A stretch of DNA of 64,000 nucleotides from positions 310,001 through 374,000 of the forward strand of contig SVOB01000002.1 of the NCBI GenBank assembly GCA_015066565.1. Reading direction: 5' to 3'. This DNA is from Oscillospiraceae bacterium (GTDB lineage: Bacteria > Bacillota > Clostridia > Oscillospirales > Acutalibacteraceae). Positions 1-9,731 of this stretch are shown in pieces. Positions within the stretch are counted from its first letter, which is position 1; the number at the start of each line of letters is the position of its first letter. The notes beneath the pieces were generated by a model. That model was given only the letters and a program-made list of their open reading frames with translations, ran no database searches and was not told where the DNA came from. Both the position numbers and the translations under genes were made by a program.

Positions 1-1909
1 TGGTTACCTTTTGATTGTTAATATAATAATAAACATTATCGTTTTCTTCAATGAAGCCATTTTTGTTTTTGGGAACGGTAACGGCGGCATAATACAATCT
101 GCTTCCGCCGTCGGAACTTCCGATGAAGCCATCCTGCCCGTTGATTGTGGTGTTCATAGCCGAAGCAAAAACTCTTTCACCCGTAGCAGTAAAACGGATG
201 GCAACGACATAGGTCTTATTAGCTTCGAATGTATCTGTCAGAGTCATTCTGTTGGAAGTGTCAGCGGCGAATGGATTGTCCGTATTATACCAGCCGTAAA
301 CTGTTGCGAAATAGTCGCTTTCACCCGCCGTGACGGTAGTTGAGCCGGTTTGCGCACCCGGCGTAATACCGCCGACAGTTGCAGAAAGGTTCTTTATTTC
401 CTCGGGAGCGTCTGCTGTTAAAACTCCTATGCGTATCTGATTTGTTACGCCGAGAACAGTGTCAACCGAGGTGTTTTTATCCGGGTCAAAGTATTTTATT
501 ACAGTGTTTTCGTCAACTGCATATTCAGTGTCGTCCCAGCTCATATCAATAAAGAGCTTATATCTGTGTCCTGCTTGAGCTACCGTATTTTCGGGCAGAA
601 CACCGCTGAAGGAATCATCGTCATAAAGCTCAATCCAATAGTATTCGTTTATTGTGACAATATCCGAGGCTGATGTCGGAACGCCCAGTTTCTGACCGCC
701 GAGCGGCGTTTTTACGTTGAATTTTACGTTTGAAACGTGGGTGAGCGCTTTGTCATAGACGGGCTGAACTTCAACGGGGTCGGCGCCCATTGTGAATGTT
801 GTAGTTTCGGAATATGCGTTTGCAAGAGAGGCATTTCCGCTTGGAACAACCCAATGATTAAACACCTTGCCGGAAATCTTTTTTGCCGTAATGGTTACCG
901 TATCGCCGTATGCGGCATAGTTCGGAGAAGCCGTTCCGTTGCCGTTTGTAACGGTTACATAGTTTTTAGCAGATTTGGAAATTATCTGTATGTTTTTTGC
1001 AAAATGGAGGTCGTCGTATGCTGTGCTGATAAGAGCATATCCGCCGGTAACCTCGTACCAGTAATAAGCGCCGGTTTTAGCCTTACCGAATGCATTGGCA
1101 TATTCTGTGTTTTCAACGAAAACCCGTCTGCTTGAAGACGGCGCAAAAGCAGAAATTATGTTTTCCGATACTTCCACGCCTGAGGTAAATGTAGCGGAAA
1201 CTATAGTTAAATTGGGTGTGTTTATATGGGCCGAGCCGTAACCCGAAATTGAAAACTGAGTCGGCGTGCCGCTGATACCGTCGCTTGTTGTGAGCTTAAC
1301 GTTTTTGTCAAGAAAAATATCAGCTGTAGATGTGCTTTCGTCAAAAAGGGCGAAACCGTTGAATGCCTTGATTGTGCCTGCCTCAATGGTTACGGTTGCG
1401 CTGTCGCTTGTTTTTATAGCAGGGCCGTTTGACATCATATTTACATTAACGTTCGTAAGAACAAGATATGCATTGTCCCGTGCGGCGAACACTCCGCTTA
1501 AGGTTCTGTCGGCTGTATTGGAAGAATAGTCATATAAATTGACAAACGATACCGTACCGTCTAAGACTGTAAGACTTGCGTTTTCGCTGACGGTAAACAG
1601 AGTGCTGTTCTGCGGAAACGTTTTGCTCTCATTTTTGACATAAAGCGTATGTCCGGCAAGATCCAGTGTAATTGATGTGTCGCCGTATATGGGATTAAGA
1701 TAAGTAGCAGGCGTGAGCGTGGTATTACCGTTGTCTGCAATCGTATAAGAGATATCATTTGCCAGTGTAATACTTTCTTTTCCCGAGTGTATAGCCTGCC
1801 AGAGCTGTTGATAGGTTGAAACCTGTGTTTCCTCAGCGAAAACAGTTATCGGCGCAACCGACAAAAGCATAATGGCGCATAGGATAATGCTTATTATTTT
1901 TTTAGTCAT
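1..1909 (-). CDS. Secreted/surface protein, C-terminus off window (partial); signal peptide MTKKIISIILCAIMLLSVAPITVFAEE, beta-helix-like N-terminal region, InlB B-repeat-like segment
   Basis: Manual translation of the minus strand from ATG at 1907-1909 (SD ggagg upstream) stays open to the window edge; segment NYVTVTNGNGTASPNYAAYGDTVTITAKKISGKVFNHW resembles divergent InlB B-repeats; absent from ORF track because it is truncated. Confidence 0.85.
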   Translation of the reverse strand, partial: MTKKIISIILCAIMLLSVAPITVFAEETQVSTYQQLWQAIHSGKESITLANDISYTIADNGNTTLTPATYLNPIYGDTSITLDLAGHTLYVKNESKTFPQNSTLFTVSENASLTVLDGTVSFVNLYDYSSNTADRTLSGVFAARDNAYLVLTNVNVNMMSNGPAIKTSDSATVTIEAGTIKAFNGFALFDESTSTADIFLDKNVKLTTSDGISGTPTQFSISGYGSAHINTPNLTIVSATFTSGVEVSENIISAFAPSSSRRVFVENTEYANAFGKAKTGAYYWYEVTGGYALISTAYDDLHFAKNIQIISKSAKNYVTVTNGNGTASPNYAAYGDTVTITAKKISGKVFNHWVVPSGNASLANAYSETTTFTMGADPVEVQPVYDKALTHVSNVKFNVKTPLGGQKLGVPTSASDIVTINEYYWIELYDDDSFSGVLPENTVAQAGHRYKLFIDMSWDDTEYAVDENTVIKYFDPDKNTSVDTVLGVTNQIRIGVLTADAPEEIKNLSATVGGITPGAQTGSTTVTAGESDYFATVYGWYNTDNPFAADTSNRMTLTDTFEANKTYVVAIRFTATGERVFASAMNTTINGQDGFIGSSDGGSRLYYAAVTVPKNKNGFIEENDNVYYYINNQKVT

Positions 1910-1978
1910 ACTTATTCCTCCGTTTGAAAAGGTTAAAGTTATACATATATAATTTTATAATACTTAAATCAAAAAGTC

Positions 1979-1996
1979 ACTGGCACAAGTGCCAGT
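1979..1996. repeat. Perfect palindrome ACTGGCAC-AA-GTGCCAGT in divergent intergenic region
   Basis: 8-bp perfect arms with 2-nt centre. Confidence 0.8.
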
Positions 1997-2033
1997 TTGT
2001 TTTATGCCTGAAAAAATTGATAAGCTTTTTGTG

Positions 2034-2062
2034 TTGACAAAAGAAGAAAAAAAGTTCATAAT
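2034..2062 (+). promoter_or_regulatory. Sigma-A type promoter TTGACA-N17-CATAAT upstream of leader ORF/mgtE
   Basis: Consensus -35 and near-consensus -10 with 17-bp spacer. Confidence 0.75.
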
Positions 2063-2110
2063 ATACGGGCTTGTTACCAAAGAAATATTAATTATTGTGA
2101 GGTGAAAATA

Positions 2111-2197
2111 ATGGAATCCGGTAATAGCGGCGGAGCGAAGCCCGAACCCCGAAGTAGAAAAATGGATATTACCGTGATATCCGTTATTTCTCTTTAA
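2111..2197 (+). CDS. Candidate 28-aa leader peptide MESGNSGGAKPEPRSRKMDITVISVISL
   Basis: ATG preceded by gaggtgaaaata SD, closed by TAA, between a strong promoter and mgtE. Confidence 0.5.
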   Translation: MESGNSGGAKPEPRSRKMDITVISVISL

Positions 2198-2218
2198 CTT
2201 AATACAGTTTGGGTTTCG

Positions 2219-2242
2219 CCCTATTTTAATATTGAAATAGGG
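2219..2242 (+). promoter_or_regulatory. Hairpin CCCTATTT-N8-AAATAGGG abutting/overlapping mgtE Shine-Dalgarno
   Basis: 8-bp perfect inverted repeat; right arm runs into the GGGAGGG SD. Confidence 0.6.
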
Positions 2243-2253
2243 AGGGAACTGAA

Positions 2254-3591
2254 ATGCTTGAGACTGTAATCGAACTGCTTGAAAACAAGAGTTATAAACA
2301 GCTCAAAGAAATGCTTTCCGAAATGAACGAGGCGGATATTGCCGCGATTCTCGTTGAACTCGATGAGGAACAGCTTGTTCTCATTTACCGAATTTTGCCC
2401 AAGGAGCTTGCGGCGGAGGTTTTCGTTAATATGGATTCCGACGCTCAGGAGGTTCTTATCCACAGCTTTTCGGATAATGAGCTTAAGGAAGTTCTCGACG
2501 AGCTTTATGTCGACGACGCCGTTGACATCATTGAGGAAATGCCCGCAACTGTTGTAAAAAGAATTTTACAGCAGACTGACCCCGAGACAAGAAAATCGAT
2601 AAACGAATTGCTTAACTATCCCGAGGACAGCGCAGGCAGTCTTATGACAATTGAATATGTTGACCTCAAGGCTCATATGACGGTTGAGGATGCGTTTACG
2701 AGAATTCGCCGTACAGGCGTTGACAAGGAGACGATTTATACCTGTTATGTCACTGATAACAGCAGGCATCTTCAGGGCGTTATAACCGTTAAAACCTTGC
2801 TTCTTTCGGACTATGAGGACCTTATAGGCGATATTATGGAAACAAACGTTATTTCCGTAAATACGCTTGAGGATAAAGAAGTCGTAGCCGAAATGTTCCA
2901 GAAGTACGACCTTCTTGCGCTTCCCGTAGTCGACAGGGAGGAACGCCTTGTCGGTATTATCACTATCGACGACGCTATGGACGTTTTGCAGGAAGAGAAC
3001 ACCGAGGACTTTGAAAAAATGGCGGCTATTACGCCTACGGACAAGCCCTATACTAAAACGGGCGTGTTCGCAACCTGGGGTAAAAGGATACCATGGCTTC
3101 TTTTTCTTATGATTTCGGCAACGTTTACCTCAAAGATAATTCAGTCATTTGAGGATGCGCTTGCGGCTCAGGTTGTGCTTACAGCGTTTATACCGATGCT
3201 TATGGATACGTCGGGTAACGCGGGCACTCAGGCGTCGGTTTCGATAATCCGCGCGTTAAGTCTTAACGATATTGAATTTAAAGATTATTTCAGGGTAGTT
3301 TTCAAGGAATTCCGCGTGGCTATAATGTGCGGCGTAGTGCTTGCAACGGCGAATTTCTTTAAGCTTCTTCTTATCGACAGGGTGAGTATGCCTATTTCAC
3401 TTGTTGTCAATCTGACGCTTCTCTTTGCGATTATAATAGCTAAATGCGTAGGCTCAACCTTACCTATGGTTGCCCAGAAGCTGAAGCTCGACCCTGCGGT
3501 TATGGCTTCGCCTCTTGTAACTACAATAGTCGACGCCCTTTCGCTTCTGACTTATTTTTCAATCGCTACGAAAATTTTACATCTTGAATAA
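2254..3591 (+). CDS. mgtE: Magnesium transporter MgtE (MgtE_N, CBS pair, membrane domain)
   Basis: ORF 445 aa; PEDSAGSLMTIEYVDL, CBS-domain and GNAGTQAS motifs. Confidence 0.95.
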   Translation: MLETVIELLENKSYKQLKEMLSEMNEADIAAILVELDEEQLVLIYRILPKELAAEVFVNMDSDAQEVLIHSFSDNELKEVLDELYVDDAVDIIEEMPATVVKRILQQTDPETRKSINELLNYPEDSAGSLMTIEYVDLKAHMTVEDAFTRIRRTGVDKETIYTCYVTDNSRHLQGVITVKTLLLSDYEDLIGDIMETNVISVNTLEDKEVVAEMFQKYDLLALPVVDREERLVGIITIDDAMDVLQEENTEDFEKMAAITPTDKPYTKTGVFATWGKRIPWLLFLMISATFTSKIIQSFEDALAAQVVLTAFIPMLMDTSGNAGTQASVSIIRALSLNDIEFKDYFRVVFKEFRVAIMCGVVLATANFFKLLLIDRVSMPISLVVNLTLLFAIIIAKCVGSTLPMVAQKLKLDPAVMASPLVTTIVDALSLLTYFSIATKILHLE

Positions 3592-3596
3592 AAATA

Positions 3597-3628
3597 AAAC
3601 GGACAGTTCATTTGAACTGTCCGTTTTT
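3597..3628 (+). terminator. Rho-independent terminator
   Basis: ACGGACAGTTCA-TT-TGAACTGTCCGTTTTT. Confidence 0.9.
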
Positions 3629-3661
3629 CGTAGGGAGCGGCGACCTCGACGCTCCTTTGTT

Positions 3662-4873
3662 TTATTTCCCGAGAAAATGCGGCATTAACGTTGTGCAGTC
3701 GTCAATAAAAATTCCCGTCTGCTTTGCCGACTCCTCATTGATTGATTTAATTCCGCTTTCTACTTCGCCGTTTTTATGGTAAATCATAAACGGAACAGGG
3801 TCGGAAGCGTGGGTCATGGTAACTATCGGCGTCGGGTGGTCGGGTAATATCATAATCTTGTAATCGTCATATTTATCAAGCGCTTCAAGAACAATCGGAA
3901 GCACCCGTTTGTCAATCATTTCGATTGACTTAACCTTATTTTCCGGCTCGTTTCTGTGGCCGCATTCGTCGGGCGCTTCAAAATGAATGTAAGCAAAATC
4001 GCAGCCGTTTTCAAGCGTTTCCATAGCGGCTCTTGCCTTGCCCTCAAAATTCGTGTCAAGATAACCGGTTGCGCCTTCAACCTCGGGAGTCTGCATTTTA
4101 GCGCATTTGCCTATGCCTTTTAACAAATCGACAGCCGAGGTAACAGAGCCGTCAATGCCGAATAAATCCTTAAAGGCGGGAAGCATCGGCTTTCTTCCCT
4201 CGCCCCAGAGCCAGATTGAGTTTGCGGGGCGCTTTCCCTCGGAAATTCTTTTAAGATTAACGGGATGGTTTTTAAGAAGCTCGTAGCTTTCCTTCATCAT
4301 TTTTATAAGAGGCCCGGCGTTTTCGCTTGTCGAAAGATATTCTCCTATAACTCTTCCCGAAATATCGTGAGGAGGAGTCATTTTTTCCAGGTCAGTAGTG
4401 CCGTTATTCCATACAAGGCAGTGACGGTAAGCAACTCCGCAGTAAAAGGCGAAAATTTCGTTTCTGAAATGCCCGTCAACGGTCTTAATGATTTCGGCTG
4501 CCTCCTCGGTCGAAATATCCCCTGCCGAGTAGTCGACCATTGTCTTGTCCTCATAGTTTTCCTCATCCGAAAGGGTTACTATGTTACAGCGAAGAGTGAC
4601 GTCAGTCTCCTTTAAATCAATTCCTATGCTTGCCGCTTCAAGAGGCGACCTGCCGGTGTAATATTTTTTCGGGCTGAAGCCCATAACACTCATATTTGCA
4701 ACGTCGCTGCCGGGCTTCATTCCCTCGGGAACAGTGCGAACAAGCCCGACCTCGCTTTTTGAAGCGAGTGAATCGAAAATCGGCTTGTCGGCTACCATCA
4801 TAGGCGTTTTGCCGTCAAGGGCGGGTACGGGATAATCCGCCATGCCGTCATATAAAACTACAACATACTTCAT
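3662..4873 (-). CDS. apgM: Archaeal-type cofactor-independent phosphoglycerate mutase
   Basis: MKYVVVLYDGMADYP...GSDVANMSVMGF; 403 aa. Confidence 0.9.
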   Translation of the reverse strand: MKYVVVLYDGMADYPVPALDGKTPMMVADKPIFDSLASKSEVGLVRTVPEGMKPGSDVANMSVMGFSPKKYYTGRSPLEAASIGIDLKETDVTLRCNIVTLSDEENYEDKTMVDYSAGDISTEEAAEIIKTVDGHFRNEIFAFYCGVAYRHCLVWNNGTTDLEKMTPPHDISGRVIGEYLSTSENAGPLIKMMKESYELLKNHPVNLKRISEGKRPANSIWLWGEGRKPMLPAFKDLFGIDGSVTSAVDLLKGIGKCAKMQTPEVEGATGYLDTNFEGKARAAMETLENGCDFAYIHFEAPDECGHRNEPENKVKSIEMIDKRVLPIVLEALDKYDDYKIMILPDHPTPIVTMTHASDPVPFMIYHKNGEVESGIKSINEESAKQTGIFIDDCTTLMPHFLGK

Positions 4874-4902
4874 TTTTGTTACCTCTTATCTGAATGGATT
4901 TT

Positions 4903-5613
4903 TTACCATTTGTCTGTGTGACTTTTTTCCATAGCGCCGACTATTTTTTCGTGAATACCGGGGTACTTCTTATCAAGCTCTTCAAGAAGCGCTTTTGTTT
5001 CCTGCCTTGCCGTCTGCTTGTCGGCGGGACACTTCGACTTGACAACGGGTAAGCTGTTTCGCTTAACCGCTGAAGAAATTTCGCTTTCCCTTATAAAAAC
5101 GAACGGGCGAATCATGGTAAGGTCTTTTTTTGAAAGATACGAAACAGGGGAGAAGGAACCGATTGTACCGCCCTGAAACAGGTTCATAATAAAGGTTTCG
5201 GCAGCGTCGTCAAGATGGTGGCCGAGAGCGATTTTGTTACAGCCGAGCTCTTTCGCCGTGTCGTGAAGAATACCTCTTCTCATTTTTGCGCAGAGCGAGC
5301 AGGGGTTCGTTTCCTTTCTTGTTTCAAAAATAACGTGATAGAGATTTGTTTTCTTTATGACATATTCAACGTTCAGTTTTTCGCAAAGCTTTTCAATTTC
5401 GGAAAAATCGCCGTCAGCGTTATTGAACTGATAGTCGAGCGTTATTGCGACAACCTCAAACTTTTTCGGGTAAAAACGGCGCATTTCGGCGAGTGCGACA
5501 AGAAGCGCAACCGAATCCTTACCGCCTGAAACTCCGACAGCTATACGGTCGTTTTCTTCTATCATATTGTATTTTTCGACTGCCGCTCTTGCCTTGGAAA
5601 GCAACCGCTTCAT
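4903..5613 (-). CDS. ttcA: TtcA-like tRNA 2-thiocytidine biosynthesis protein (PP-loop ATPase)
   Basis: VGVSGGKDSVALL, CSLCAKMRRG; start moved to MKRLLSK because gaggtggaat SD precedes it. Confidence 0.85.
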   Translation of the reverse strand: MKRLLSKARAAVEKYNMIEENDRIAVGVSGGKDSVALLVALAEMRRFYPKKFEVVAITLDYQFNNADGDFSEIEKLCEKLNVEYVIKKTNLYHVIFETRKETNPCSLCAKMRRGILHDTAKELGCNKIALGHHLDDAAETFIMNLFQGGTIGSFSPVSYLSKKDLTMIRPFVFIRESEISSAVKRNSLPVVKSKCPADKQTARQETKALLEELDKKYPGIHEKIVGAMEKSHTDKW

Positions 5614-5855
5614 ATTCCACCTCGTTAAAAAACTTATACTATTATATATTATAGAGGTCGAGTTTTCAACATTTTTGTTATTTTTTAAAAATAATAAATC
5701 AGCAAACATATAGAAAAACAGAGAAAACTAAAGAAAACAAGAGAAAATGAAATGTGAATTAAAAAATATAAAATTTTTTGTTGACAGTTTTTTTAGGTTG
5801 TGATAATATAATCAAGCAAAATTTATTTAAACGTTATGTTTTGGAGGTAAGTATT

Positions 5856-6284
5856 ATGTCTACTTATATGCCTAAAGCGGGCGACATCACCCGTAACTGG
5901 TATGTACTTGATGCAGCAGGCAAGCCCCTCGGTAAGGTTGCTGTCGAAGCTGCTAATCTTCTTCGCGGTAAGCATAAGCCCACCTTTGCTCCTCATGCTG
6001 ATTGCGGCGATAACGTAATCATCATCAATGCAGAGAAGGTTGTTCTTACAGGTAAGAAGCTTGACCAGAAAATGTATTATCATTTCACAGGTTACATCGG
6101 CAACCTCAAAGAGGTTAATTACAAAACGCTTATGAAGACAAAGCCCTGCTTTGTTGTTGAGAAGGCAGTTAAGGGTATGCTTCCCTCTAACTCACTCGGC
6201 AGAACTCAGTTCGGCAGACTTCACGTTTACGCAGGCGACGAGCACAAGCACATGGCTCAGAAGCCCGAAGCAAGAGAATTTTAA
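5856..6284 (+). CDS. rplM: 50S ribosomal protein L13
   Basis: [28 protein letters not shown] ggaggt; start refined from 5778. Confidence 0.97.
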   Translation: MSTYMPKAGDITRNWYVLDAAGKPLGKVAVEAANLLRGKHKPTFAPHADCGDNVIIINAEKVVLTGKKLDQKMYYHFTGYIGNLKEVNYKTLMKTKPCFVVEKAVKGMLPSNSLGRTQFGRLHVYAGDEHKHMAQKPEAREF

Positions 6285-6302
6285 GAAAGGGAGGCATGAA
6301 TA

Positions 6303-6701
6303 ATGTACGAGGGTAATCCTTATTTCTATGGCACAGGCAGAAGAAAGAAATCAGTTGCGCGTGTTCGCGTTTACGCAGGCACAGGCAAAATCACAATCAA
6401 CGGCAGAGATATCGACGATTATTTCGGTCTTGAAACATTAAAGCTCATCGTTCGTCAGCCTCTCACCTTGACTGACACGCTCGGCAAGTTCGACATCGTT
6501 GTCAACGTTGCAGGCGGCGGCGTTACAGGTCAGGCAGGCGCAATCCGTCACGGTCTTTCACGTGCTCTTCTTCAGTATGACGAGGCTCTTCGTCCCACAC
6601 TTAAGAAGGCAGGTCTTCTCACAAGAGACCCCAGAATGAAAGAGAGAAAGAAATACGGTCTCAAAGGCGCTCGCCGTGCACCGCAGTTCTCAAAGAGATA
6701 A
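6303..6701 (+). CDS. rpsI: 30S ribosomal protein S9
   Basis: [15 protein letters not shown]...[14 protein letters not shown]. Confidence 0.97.
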   Translation: MYEGNPYFYGTGRRKKSVARVRVYAGTGKITINGRDIDDYFGLETLKLIVRQPLTLTDTLGKFDIVVNVAGGGVTGQAGAIRHGLSRALLQYDEALRPTLKKAGLLTRDPRMKERKKYGLKGARRAPQFSKR

Positions 6702-6718
6702 TCATTTTTCAAAAGATA

Positions 6719-6745
6719 TGCCTCTGCTTATGCAGGGGCATTTTT
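6719..6745 (+). terminator. Rho-independent terminator
   Basis: TGCCTCTGC-TTAT-GCAGGGGCATTTTT. Confidence 0.85.
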
Positions 6746-6836
6746 ATTTTCTGCAACTAAGATATATAAACGGGCATATTTTTCCTGCTTTCAAATACGG
6801 CAATAATAATTACTAAGGAAATGGGGTGAGAAAGGA

Positions 6837-8102
6837 ATGTGTGCCGAATCCGATGAAAAAAGACCGTCCCCGCTTTGGACGAGGGACTTTACGATAATCA
6901 CACTTGGCAGTGTAGTCTCAATGCTGGGAAATTCACTGTCCGGCTTTGCCATGAGTTTAATGGTGCTTGATATTTCAAAGTCAACGCTTCTTTATGCCGT
7001 ATATATTGCGATGTATACCGCGCCACAGCTCTTCATGCCCATTTTTTCCGGCGCCATTCTTGACCGTTTTTCAAGAAAAAAGACCATTTATACTTTGGAT
7101 TCCATATCGGCGGTTTTATACGCAATTATGGCTGCGGTGCTTGCGACGGGGTGGTTCTCCTTCCCCGTTTTCGCCGCGTACTGCTTTGTTCTCGGGTGTA
7201 TCGAAAGTACCTATATGGTGGCGTATGACAGCTTTTATCCGCTTCTTATTTCTGAAGGAAACTTTCAGAAGGCGTATTCAATAGCGAGCGTTCTCGAAAC
7301 TCTGTCCGCCGTTATGGTGCCCGTGTCCGCATTTTTGTACCGACATATGGGACTTGCACCCCTTCTCGGGTTAAACAGCGTCTGCTTTTTTGTCGCTGCG
7401 GTAGTGGAAACGCGGATCCGTGCTGATGAGAGGTATCTTTTGACTCAGGAGGAAACGAAGCAGGAGGGACTGACTGCGCCACGTCAGATGTTGCGGGATG
7501 TGCACGAGGGCTTCTCCTATCTTTTTGCTCAAAAGGGACTTCTGTCGATAGCGATTTACTTCTTCTTTTCCGCTATCTGCGGCGGCGTATCCTCCGTTAT
7601 AGTGCTCCCGTGGTTCAAATCCGCATTTGAAAACGGAGAATACTATTATATGCTTGTCTGGGGTATGGCGCTCGTCGGACGGGCTGTCGGCGGAATGATT
7701 CATTACAGGTTGAACATTCCGTCAAAGTTCAGATATCGCGTTGCGCTTACTGTGTATATAGTAATATCAATATGCGAAGGCGTTTATCTTTTCACACCGA
7801 TACCTGCCATGATGATATTGTGTTTCATTATCGGAATAGGCGGAATAACGAGTTACACGATACGCGTGTCAGCCACTCAAAGCTATGTTCCCGACGAACG
7901 CAAGGGACGGTTTAACGGCGCATTCAATATGCTCTCCACATCCGGCGCGCTTTTCGGAGAAGTGATTTCGGGAGTGTTGTCATTATTTATGTCTGAGCGA
8001 ATCGTGCTTCTTTGCGTTATGCTTCTGTGCGCTCTTGCCGCAGCGGTGTTCATCGGTGGCGGTCGGAAATATGTGTCATACATCTACAACAGAAGCCAGT
8101 AA
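6837..8102 (+). CDS. MFS transporter
   Basis: 421 aa, multiple TM segments, GAILDRFSRKK loop motif. Confidence 0.85.
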   Translation: MCAESDEKRPSPLWTRDFTIITLGSVVSMLGNSLSGFAMSLMVLDISKSTLLYAVYIAMYTAPQLFMPIFSGAILDRFSRKKTIYTLDSISAVLYAIMAAVLATGWFSFPVFAAYCFVLGCIESTYMVAYDSFYPLLISEGNFQKAYSIASVLETLSAVMVPVSAFLYRHMGLAPLLGLNSVCFFVAAVVETRIRADERYLLTQEETKQEGLTAPRQMLRDVHEGFSYLFAQKGLLSIAIYFFFSAICGGVSSVIVLPWFKSAFENGEYYYMLVWGMALVGRAVGGMIHYRLNIPSKFRYRVALTVYIVISICEGVYLFTPIPAMMILCFIIGIGGITSYTIRVSATQSYVPDERKGRFNGAFNMLSTSGALFGEVISGVLSLFMSERIVLLCVMLLCALAAAVFIGGGRKYVSYIYNRSQ

Positions 8103-8140
8103 CCGCTTTGAAAATCTTTCATCCTTTTGTCTTTATATAA

Positions 8141-8167
8141 AAGAAGCTCCTCGGAGCTTCTTTTTTT
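8141..8167 (+). terminator. Rho-independent terminator
   Basis: AAGAAGCTCC-TC-GGAGCTTCTTTTTTT. Confidence 0.9.
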
Positions 8168-8271
8168 AATCTGTTACAATCTTTTACAATTTTCTTATCT
8201 TTATTGACAAAGACAGTCGATTTTGATAATATAAAATTAAGCAAATACTATATCTTGTGTTGAGGGTTTTT

Positions 8272-9438
8272 ATGTCCGGAAAGAGAACTGTTATTGATTC
8301 AAATATAACCTACGGCAAGGACGACGTTATTTTTGAAGAAACAAAGTCAAAAAAAACTAAAAAAACAAAAAAGAATGACACGAACGGTAAAAAGAAAAAC
8401 GTTAAAAAGCGTGTGTTAATAACGCTTGGTGTTTTCCTTTGCCTTCTTGTCGTTTTTTATTTGCTTTTCGCCTTCGGTAATTTTTATCCGTTTAAACAGC
8501 TTCGCGAGATTTATGTTGAAACGGCTATGACAACTGATGAGCATCAGTGGCTTGCGGAGTGGTTTTTGCCGAAAAGCGTTATAGAAAAGGTTATGAAAAG
8601 GCAGGTCAAGGCGTTCGATGACGTAAGCGAAGCTGACGTTAAAATCGCCGCCGACGAGGGCGTTGACGATATTCTCGGTCAGCGTGACCTGAAGGTCGGC
8701 GACCTTGACTATACGGGAAGAGAAATCCTGATTAACGATATTGACCAGGGAATTATGGTTTCAAAAATAACGGGCGAGGGCTATGTCGGAAAGATAATGC
8801 TCGTTGACGACCCGTCAAGAATTTTCCTCGGCGTTACTCCTTACTGGGGTTCGAGGGGAATAGTTATGGTCGATATGCTTGCAAATTACGATGCGATTGC
8901 GGGCATTAACGCTTCGGGCTTCCGTGACCCGAACGGACACGGCGACGGCGGCTCGGCGGATTCCTGCAACCGTTCAGAGGGCGTGACAAGAGGCTCGTAC
9001 AGATATGACAGGGCGACTATCGGCTTTAACGAGGACAATAAGCTCGTTGTCGGAAATATTCCCGCAAACGAATGGGATGACTATAAGCTTACCGACTGTT
9101 GCCAGTTCGGACCGGCTCTTGTAATAGAGGGCGAACAGATGGTCTTTGATTCGGCGGGCTACGGGCTTCACCCGAGAAGCGTTATCGGTCAGCGCGAGGA
9201 CGGCGTTGTTATGCTTATGATAATCGACGGCAGACAGGTCGGTTATTCGCTCGGAATTACCCTTGGCGAGTGTGCGAAGATTATGCTTGAATACAAGGCG
9301 GTGTCTGCGGCGGCGAATGACGGCGGCTCGTCGGCAGTGCTCGGATATGACGGCGAAATAATTACAATACCGTCGTCAAAAAGCCTTCGCTCAACGGGAC
9401 GTTACCTTCCCGACGCATGGCTCGTAAAGAGAAAATAG
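8272..9438 (+). CDS. Phosphodiester glycosidase (NAGPA domain) membrane-anchored protein
   Basis: N-terminal TM; AGINASGFRDPNGHG, GPALVIEGE, PRSVIGQREDG, NDGGSSAVLGYDG; start refined to MSGKRT. Confidence 0.85.
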   Translation: MSGKRTVIDSNITYGKDDVIFEETKSKKTKKTKKNDTNGKKKNVKKRVLITLGVFLCLLVVFYLLFAFGNFYPFKQLREIYVETAMTTDEHQWLAEWFLPKSVIEKVMKRQVKAFDDVSEADVKIAADEGVDDILGQRDLKVGDLDYTGREILINDIDQGIMVSKITGEGYVGKIMLVDDPSRIFLGVTPYWGSRGIVMVDMLANYDAIAGINASGFRDPNGHGDGGSADSCNRSEGVTRGSYRYDRATIGFNEDNKLVVGNIPANEWDDYKLTDCCQFGPALVIEGEQMVFDSAGYGLHPRSVIGQREDGVVMLMIIDGRQVGYSLGITLGECAKIMLEYKAVSAAANDGGSSAVLGYDGEIITIPSSKSLRSTGRYLPDAWLVKRK

Positions 9439-9463
9439 TATACTATTATATATATGTATAAGG

Positions 9464-9491
9464 AAAGCTGCTCTGTTGAGCAGCTTTTTTT
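9464..9491 (+). terminator. Rho-independent terminator
   Basis: AAGCTGCTC-TGTT-GAGCAGCTTTTTTT. Confidence 0.9.
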
Positions 9492-9731
9492 CTTGTTTTC
9501 GGTCGCAGTGGGGAATGAAAGACGAAAAACAGCTTGTTTTTTCATATTTTTTGCCGAAAAATGCCCCGAAATCCCATAAAAGTGGATTTTTAGGTTTTTC
9601 ACAAAAATTCACTTTAGCGCAATAAAGCGAAAAATCGAGAAAAATCGAAAATACACAATATATAGTGGATTTTGACAACAGCTTGCCATACGATTTATGC
9701 AAATTAAACAAAAAATGTATAAAAAAAGAAT

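Noticed and set aside
2070-2250. M-box (ykoK) Mg riboswitch upstream of mgtE
   Set aside because: The conserved GUUAGGUGAGGCUCC / CUACUGCCC core is not visible; a covariance model scan would be decisive.
5690-5770. A/G-rich repeated tract (AGAAAAC-like units) before rplM as a functional repeat
   Set aside because: Likely just an AT/purine-rich UP-element-like region upstream of a TTGACA promoter; units are too irregular.
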